DNA from: JACIYW01 sp014359745
GTDB taxonomy: Bacteria > Pseudomonadota > Alphaproteobacteria > Rhodobacterales > Rhodobacteraceae
Assembly (NCBI GenBank): GCA_050433985.1
Contig: JBNPWE010000003.1
Location: 186,001 to 250,000, forward strand
Length of the DNA: 64,000 nucleotides
Reading direction: 5' to 3'
The notes under the pieces were generated by a model. That model made no database searches. It was given only the letters and a program-made list of their open reading frames with translations, and had not been told where the DNA came from. Positions 61,136-64,000 of the stretch are shown here, piece after piece. Position 1 is the first letter of the stretch; each line of letters starts with the position of its first letter. A program made the translations under genes and the position numbers.

Positions 61136-61564
61136 ATGACCAAGGTCAAGGCGGGCGATACCGTCCGCATCCATTACACCGGCGCGTTGAACGACGGATC
61201 GGTCTTCGACAGTTCCGACGGGCGCGACCCCCTGGAATTCACCGTAGGCTCGGGCCAGATCATTCCCGGCCTCGACAAGGCCCTGCCCGGCATGGCGGTG
61301 GGCGAGGCCAAAACCGTCATCGTCCCCCCCGAAGAGGCCTATGGCCACGCCGACCCGAACGGGCGCCAGGCGGTGCCACGCGATCAGATCCCGTCGCACA
61401 TCCCGCTTGATATCGGCACCCGGCTGGAACTGTCGCAACCCGACGGCAGGCAGATACAGGTGGTTGTCGCCGATGTCACCGAAGAGCAGGTCGTGCTTGA
61501 TGCCAATCACCCGCTGGCGGGCGAGGCGCTGACCTTCACCGTGGAAATGCTGGAAATCGTCTGA
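61136..61564 (+). CDS. FKBP-type peptidyl-prolyl cis-trans isomerase (SlyD-like)
   Basis: A 142-residue folding catalyst. MTKVKAGDTVRIHYTGALND and GSVFDSSDGRDPLEFTVGSG form the FKBP strands; GQIIPGLDKALPGMAVGEAK is the conserved FKBP hinge. The insert region (KTVIVPPEEAYGHADPNGRQ, then AVPRDQIPS) is the IF-domain layout of SlyD-type proteins. The C-terminal His-rich metal tail of E. coli SlyD is absent. It assists proline isomerisation and chaperoning in the cytoplasm. AGTGAGG precedes the ATG. It is divergent from the HAD gene. Confidence 0.92.
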   Translation: MTKVKAGDTVRIHYTGALNDGSVFDSSDGRDPLEFTVGSGQIIPGLDKALPGMAVGEAKTVIVPPEEAYGHADPNGRQAVPRDQIPSHIPLDIGTRLELSQPDGRQIQVVVADVTEEQVVLDANHPLAGEALTFTVEMLEIV

Positions 61565-61628
61565 ACAGCTTGGCAGAAGGCCCTGATCATGCTTCCCTGA
61601 CATCCAGCCATGAAAGGGACGTATCACA

Positions 61629-62261
61629 GTGTCAAACCCGGCCTTCCAAGACCTGCTCACACGCCTGCGCGACCTTGAGGAAGAGATCGAGGAGGCAGTC
61701 GATCAGCGACGCGCCAAGTTTCGCTACCACATCGACCACAAGCGCGTGGTGTTCGAGGCAGAGATGCGCAAACGCCACCGCGCGGCGCGCATCCGGCTGG
61801 GCGCGTTCCTGCGGCGCACCCGGCCCCTTGTGGTGCTGACCGCGCCGGTGATCTATTCCCTGATCATCCCTTTCGTACTGATCGATCTGTTTGTGACCGT
61901 CTATCAGGCGGTCTGTTTTCCCGTGTACGGCATCGCCAAGGTGCGGCGCCGCGACTATGTCGTCATCGATCGCCACGCGCTTGGCTATCTCAACAGCTTG
62001 CAGAAACTGAACTGCGTCTATTGCGGGTATGGCAACGGCGTCATCGCCTATGTCCGCGAGGTGGCGGGGCGCACCGAACGGTACTGGTGCCCGATCAAAC
62101 ACGCATTCCGGGTGCGGGGCACCCATGACCATTACCCGGAATTCTTCGATTTTGGCGATGCTGACGCCTTCCGCACCCGGCTTGACGAGATGCGCGAAAA
62201 ACTGCGCGACGCACCGCCGCCACTGCGTTCACCAACCCCACCCGGTCGGCAACGCCCCTGA
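61629..62261 (+). CDS. Conserved membrane protein with CxxC and WCPIKH motif, unknown function
   Basis: A 210-residue protein, GTG start at 61629 after AAAGGGACGTATCACA. It opens with a coiled-coil-like helix (LLTRLRDLEEEIEEAVDQRR), then two membrane segments (about 66-97, VVLTAPVIYSLIIPFVLIDL). The C-terminal half carries LNCVYCGYGNGVIAYVREVA (C129, C132) and RYWCPIKHAFRVRG (C154), which look like metal or cluster ligands. This motif set occurs in a broadly conserved uncharacterised family as I recall it. The gene lies between the FKBP isomerase and fabI. No function assigned. Confidence 0.75.
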   Translation: MSNPAFQDLLTRLRDLEEEIEEAVDQRRAKFRYHIDHKRVVFEAEMRKRHRAARIRLGAFLRRTRPLVVLTAPVIYSLIIPFVLIDLFVTVYQAVCFPVYGIAKVRRRDYVVIDRHALGYLNSLQKLNCVYCGYGNGVIAYVREVAGRTERYWCPIKHAFRVRGTHDHYPEFFDFGDADAFRTRLDEMREKLRDAPPPLRSPTPPGRQRP

Positions 62262-62324
62262 CCGGGGCCGCCGCGCGCACCAAGACCGGGCGTTGTTCAT
62301 GGCAGCGGCGTCGTCGGCCCTGCC

Positions 62325-63113
62325 CTACAGGTTTTCCACCTGCGGCATGCCCAGAACGTGGTATCCACCATCGACGTGGATGATCTCGCCGCTGGTGTGG
62401 CGCCCATAATCCGACGCCAGATAGACCGCCGTGCCGCCGACGGAGTCGAGCGAGGCATTGGCGCGCAGCGGCGCGTTCATCTCGGCGTTCTTGAAGGTCT
62501 TGCGGGCGCCCGAAATCGCGGCCCCCGCCAGCGTCTTCATCGGCCCCGGCGAAATCGCGTTGACCCGTATCCCCTCGGGGCCCAGATCGTTGGCGAGATA
62601 GCGCACCGCCGATTCCAGCGCCGCCTTGGCCACCCCCATCACATTATAGAACGGCGTCACCCGGTTCGATCCCTGATAGGTCAGCGTGATCAGTGATCCG
62701 CCGTCGGGCATCAACCTGGCTGCGCGCCCCGCCACATCGATGAACGAATAGCACGAAATCGACAATGAATTGCGGAAGTTTTCGCGACTGGTGTTGATGA
62801 ATCGCCCGGCCAGTTCGTTCTTGTCGGAATAGGCGATAGCATGCACCAGAAAATCGATACTGCCCCAGCGGTCTTTCAACTGCGCAAAGGCCGCATCCAG
62901 CGAGGCATCGTTCATCACATCCACTTCGACCAGAAAATCCGATCCGATGGTCGCCGCCAGCGGCATCACCCGCTTGCCGAACGCCTCGCCCTGATAGGAA
63001 AACGCAAGCTCGGCCCCCTCCGCGTGCAGGGCCCGGGCAATGCCCCAGGCGATGGAATGATCGTTCGCAACGCCCATGACAAGCCCGCGCTTGCCCTTCA
63101 TCAGGTCGGCCAT
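62325..63113 (-). CDS. fabI: Enoyl-[acyl-carrier-protein] reductase (NADH)
   Basis: A 262-residue SDR-family reductase completing each fatty-acid elongation cycle. The start MADLMKGKRGLVMGVANDHS has the FabI cofactor loop (GVANDHSIAWG), then LVHAIAYSDKNELAGR and YSFIDVAGRAARLMPDGGSL. The catalytic Tyr/Lys are in FYNVMGVAKAALESAVRY (Y-x6-K), followed by SPGPMKTLAGAAISG. The YxxxxxxK spacing distinguishes FabI from ordinary SDRs and makes triclosan sensitivity likely. It is coupled on the minus strand to fabB, whose stop is 16 bp upstream. Confidence 0.95.
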   Translation of the reverse strand: MADLMKGKRGLVMGVANDHSIAWGIARALHAEGAELAFSYQGEAFGKRVMPLAATIGSDFLVEVDVMNDASLDAAFAQLKDRWGSIDFLVHAIAYSDKNELAGRFINTSRENFRNSLSISCYSFIDVAGRAARLMPDGGSLITLTYQGSNRVTPFYNVMGVAKAALESAVRYLANDLGPEGIRVNAISPGPMKTLAGAAISGARKTFKNAEMNAPLRANASLDSVGGTAVYLASDYGRHTSGEIIHVDGGYHVLGMPQVENL

Positions 63114-63129
63114 TATCCGCTTACCCCGC

Positions 63130-64000
63130 TCACCCGTTATACTTGCTTATGACCAAGGTGGCGTTGGTGCCCCCAAAGCCGAAACTGTTGCTCAGCACGC
63201 TGTCCAACTCGATCCCCTCGCGCAAACCGGTCACGATTTCTTCCGGTTTCAGTTCAGGGTCCAATTCGGTGACATTGGCCGAAGCGGCGATGAACCCGCC
63301 CTGCAACATCAGCGTGGAATAGATCGCCTCATGCACCCCCGTCGCGCCCAGGCTGTGGCCGGTCAGCGATTTGGTGGAGGATATCGGCGGCGTGTTCCCC
63401 TCACCAAACACCCGGCGCACCGCCTTTACCTCGGTCACATCGCCCGCGGGGGTCGATGTGCCGTGTGCGTTGATGTAATCAACCCGCCGCCCCTCGGGCA
63501 GGGTGGCGATCGCCAGCCTCATCGACCGCTCGCCGCCCTCTCCCGACGGGGCAACCATGTCATAGCCATCCGAGGTGGCGCCATACCCCGTCACCTCGCC
63601 GTAAATCTTCGCGCCGCGCGCCAGCGCGTGGCTTAGCTCTTCCAGCACGACAACGCCGCCGCCGCCCGCAATCACGAACCCGTCGCGCGTGGCGTCGAAG
63701 GGACGCGAGGCGGTCTGGGGCGTGTCGTTATACTTGCTCGACATGGCGCCCATGGCGTCAAACAGGCACGACAACGTCCAGTCCACCTCTTCGCCGCCGC
63801 CGGCGAATACGATATCCTGCTTGCCCATCTGAATCTGCTCAACCCCGTTGCCGATGCAATGGGCCGAAGTGGAACAGGCCGATGTGATGGAATAGTTCAC
63901 GCCCTTGATCTTGAACGGCGTCGCCAGACAGGCCGAATTGGTCGATGACATGCAGCGCGTCACCATGAACGGCCCCATCTTTTTCGGCGCGCCCTTTTCC
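63130..64000 (-). CDS. fabB: 3-oxoacyl-[acyl-carrier-protein] synthase I, 3' part (truncated by window edge)
   Basis: The last about 290 residues of a condensing enzyme; the frame is open to base 64000, so the start is outside. Catalytic Cys in YSITSACSTSAHCIGNGVEQ (nucleophile), His in YINAHGTSTPAGDVTEVKAV and Lys/His in SSTKSLTGHSLGATGVHEAI, then FGFGGTNATLVISKYNG at the C-terminus. The pattern SACSTS with KSLTGHSLGA fits FabB (KAS I) rather than FabF. It extends acyl chains and is required for unsaturated fatty acids. It precedes fabI by 16 bp. The usual partner fabA would lie just beyond the right edge. Confidence 0.93.
   Translation of the reverse strand, partial: EKGAPKKMGPFMVTRCMSSTNSACLATPFKIKGVNYSITSACSTSAHCIGNGVEQIQMGKQDIVFAGGGEEVDWTLSCLFDAMGAMSSKYNDTPQTASRPFDATRDGFVIAGGGGVVVLEELSHALARGAKIYGEVTGYGATSDGYDMVAPSGEGGERSMRLAIATLPEGRRVDYINAHGTSTPAGDVTEVKAVRRVFGEGNTPPISSTKSLTGHSLGATGVHEAIYSTLMLQGGFIAASANVTELDPELKPEEIVTGLREGIELDSVLSNSFGFGGTNATLVISKYNG

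Overview
This is a 64 kb high-GC stretch of an alphaproteobacterial chromosome, most likely from the family Rhodobacteraceae. The case rests on the sucA-sucB-lpd and dnaA-dnaN-recF-gyrB clusters, the HDAC-like/xseB/ispA/dxs run, and several small families typical of that group (DUF2125, DUF4170, DUF2794, DUF1523, the TIGR02186 membrane protein). The genus cannot be fixed by reading alone. No rRNA, tRNA, CRISPR array, transposase or prophage was seen. The left edge cuts sucA and the right edge cuts fabB.

Layout. 1-6.4 kb: 2-oxoglutarate dehydrogenase genes (sucA', sucB, lpdA), interrupted between sucB and lpdA by a decayed BrnT/BrnA-type toxin-antitoxin pair, a GC-poorer orphan gene and two MAPEG-family membrane genes. 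6.5-12.9 kb: RNase R, then an HDAC-like deacetylase, xseB, ispA and dxs (isoprenoid precursor supply). 12.9-19.9 kb: gyrB, a LysE-type exporter, recF, dnaN and dnaA, all on the minus strand. 20-26.6 kb: a TauE-type exporter with its TIGR02186 partner, purine nucleoside phosphorylase, rimI, tsaB, a NifU-like scaffold, a UspA protein and an M20 peptidase. 26.7-33.4 kb: an IalB-like periplasmic protein, opgG-opgH (periplasmic glucan), an outer-membrane barrel with a metal-regulator-like promoter, and a metallophosphatase. 33.5-43 kb: an enoyl-CoA hydratase/SDR pair, DUF2125, pmbA, an inositol-monophosphatase-family gene, DUF4170, a KdtA-like glycosyltransferase and lpxK (envelope and lipid A), then anmK (murein recycling) and hspQ. 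43.4-51.4 kb: a lytic-transglycosylase-like lipoprotein, trpA, ychF, an RTX protein, DUF1523, adenine deaminase and DUF2794.

51.7-58.3 kb is a compact minus-strand catabolic operon for 4-hydroxybenzoate and protocatechuate: pobA, pcaD, pcaC, pcaH, pcaG, an extra alpha/beta hydrolase, a DUF849 beta-keto-acid cleavage enzyme and pcaB. It lacks pcaI, pcaJ and pcaF. The DUF849 enzyme offers a one-step exit, 3-oxoadipate plus acetyl-CoA giving succinyl-CoA plus acetoacetate. Upstream lie a PLP dehydratase, another hydrolase and a HAD dehalogenase in an overlapping run, then a SlyD-like FKBP isomerase, a conserved Cys-containing membrane protein, and fabI-fabB.

The main structure that the genes do not explain is a dispersed intergenic element with core CATCCTCTCGA...AAATACTC. 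It occurs ten times in this window, always between genes and in both orientations. Several copies extend to a near-identical segment of about 95 bp.
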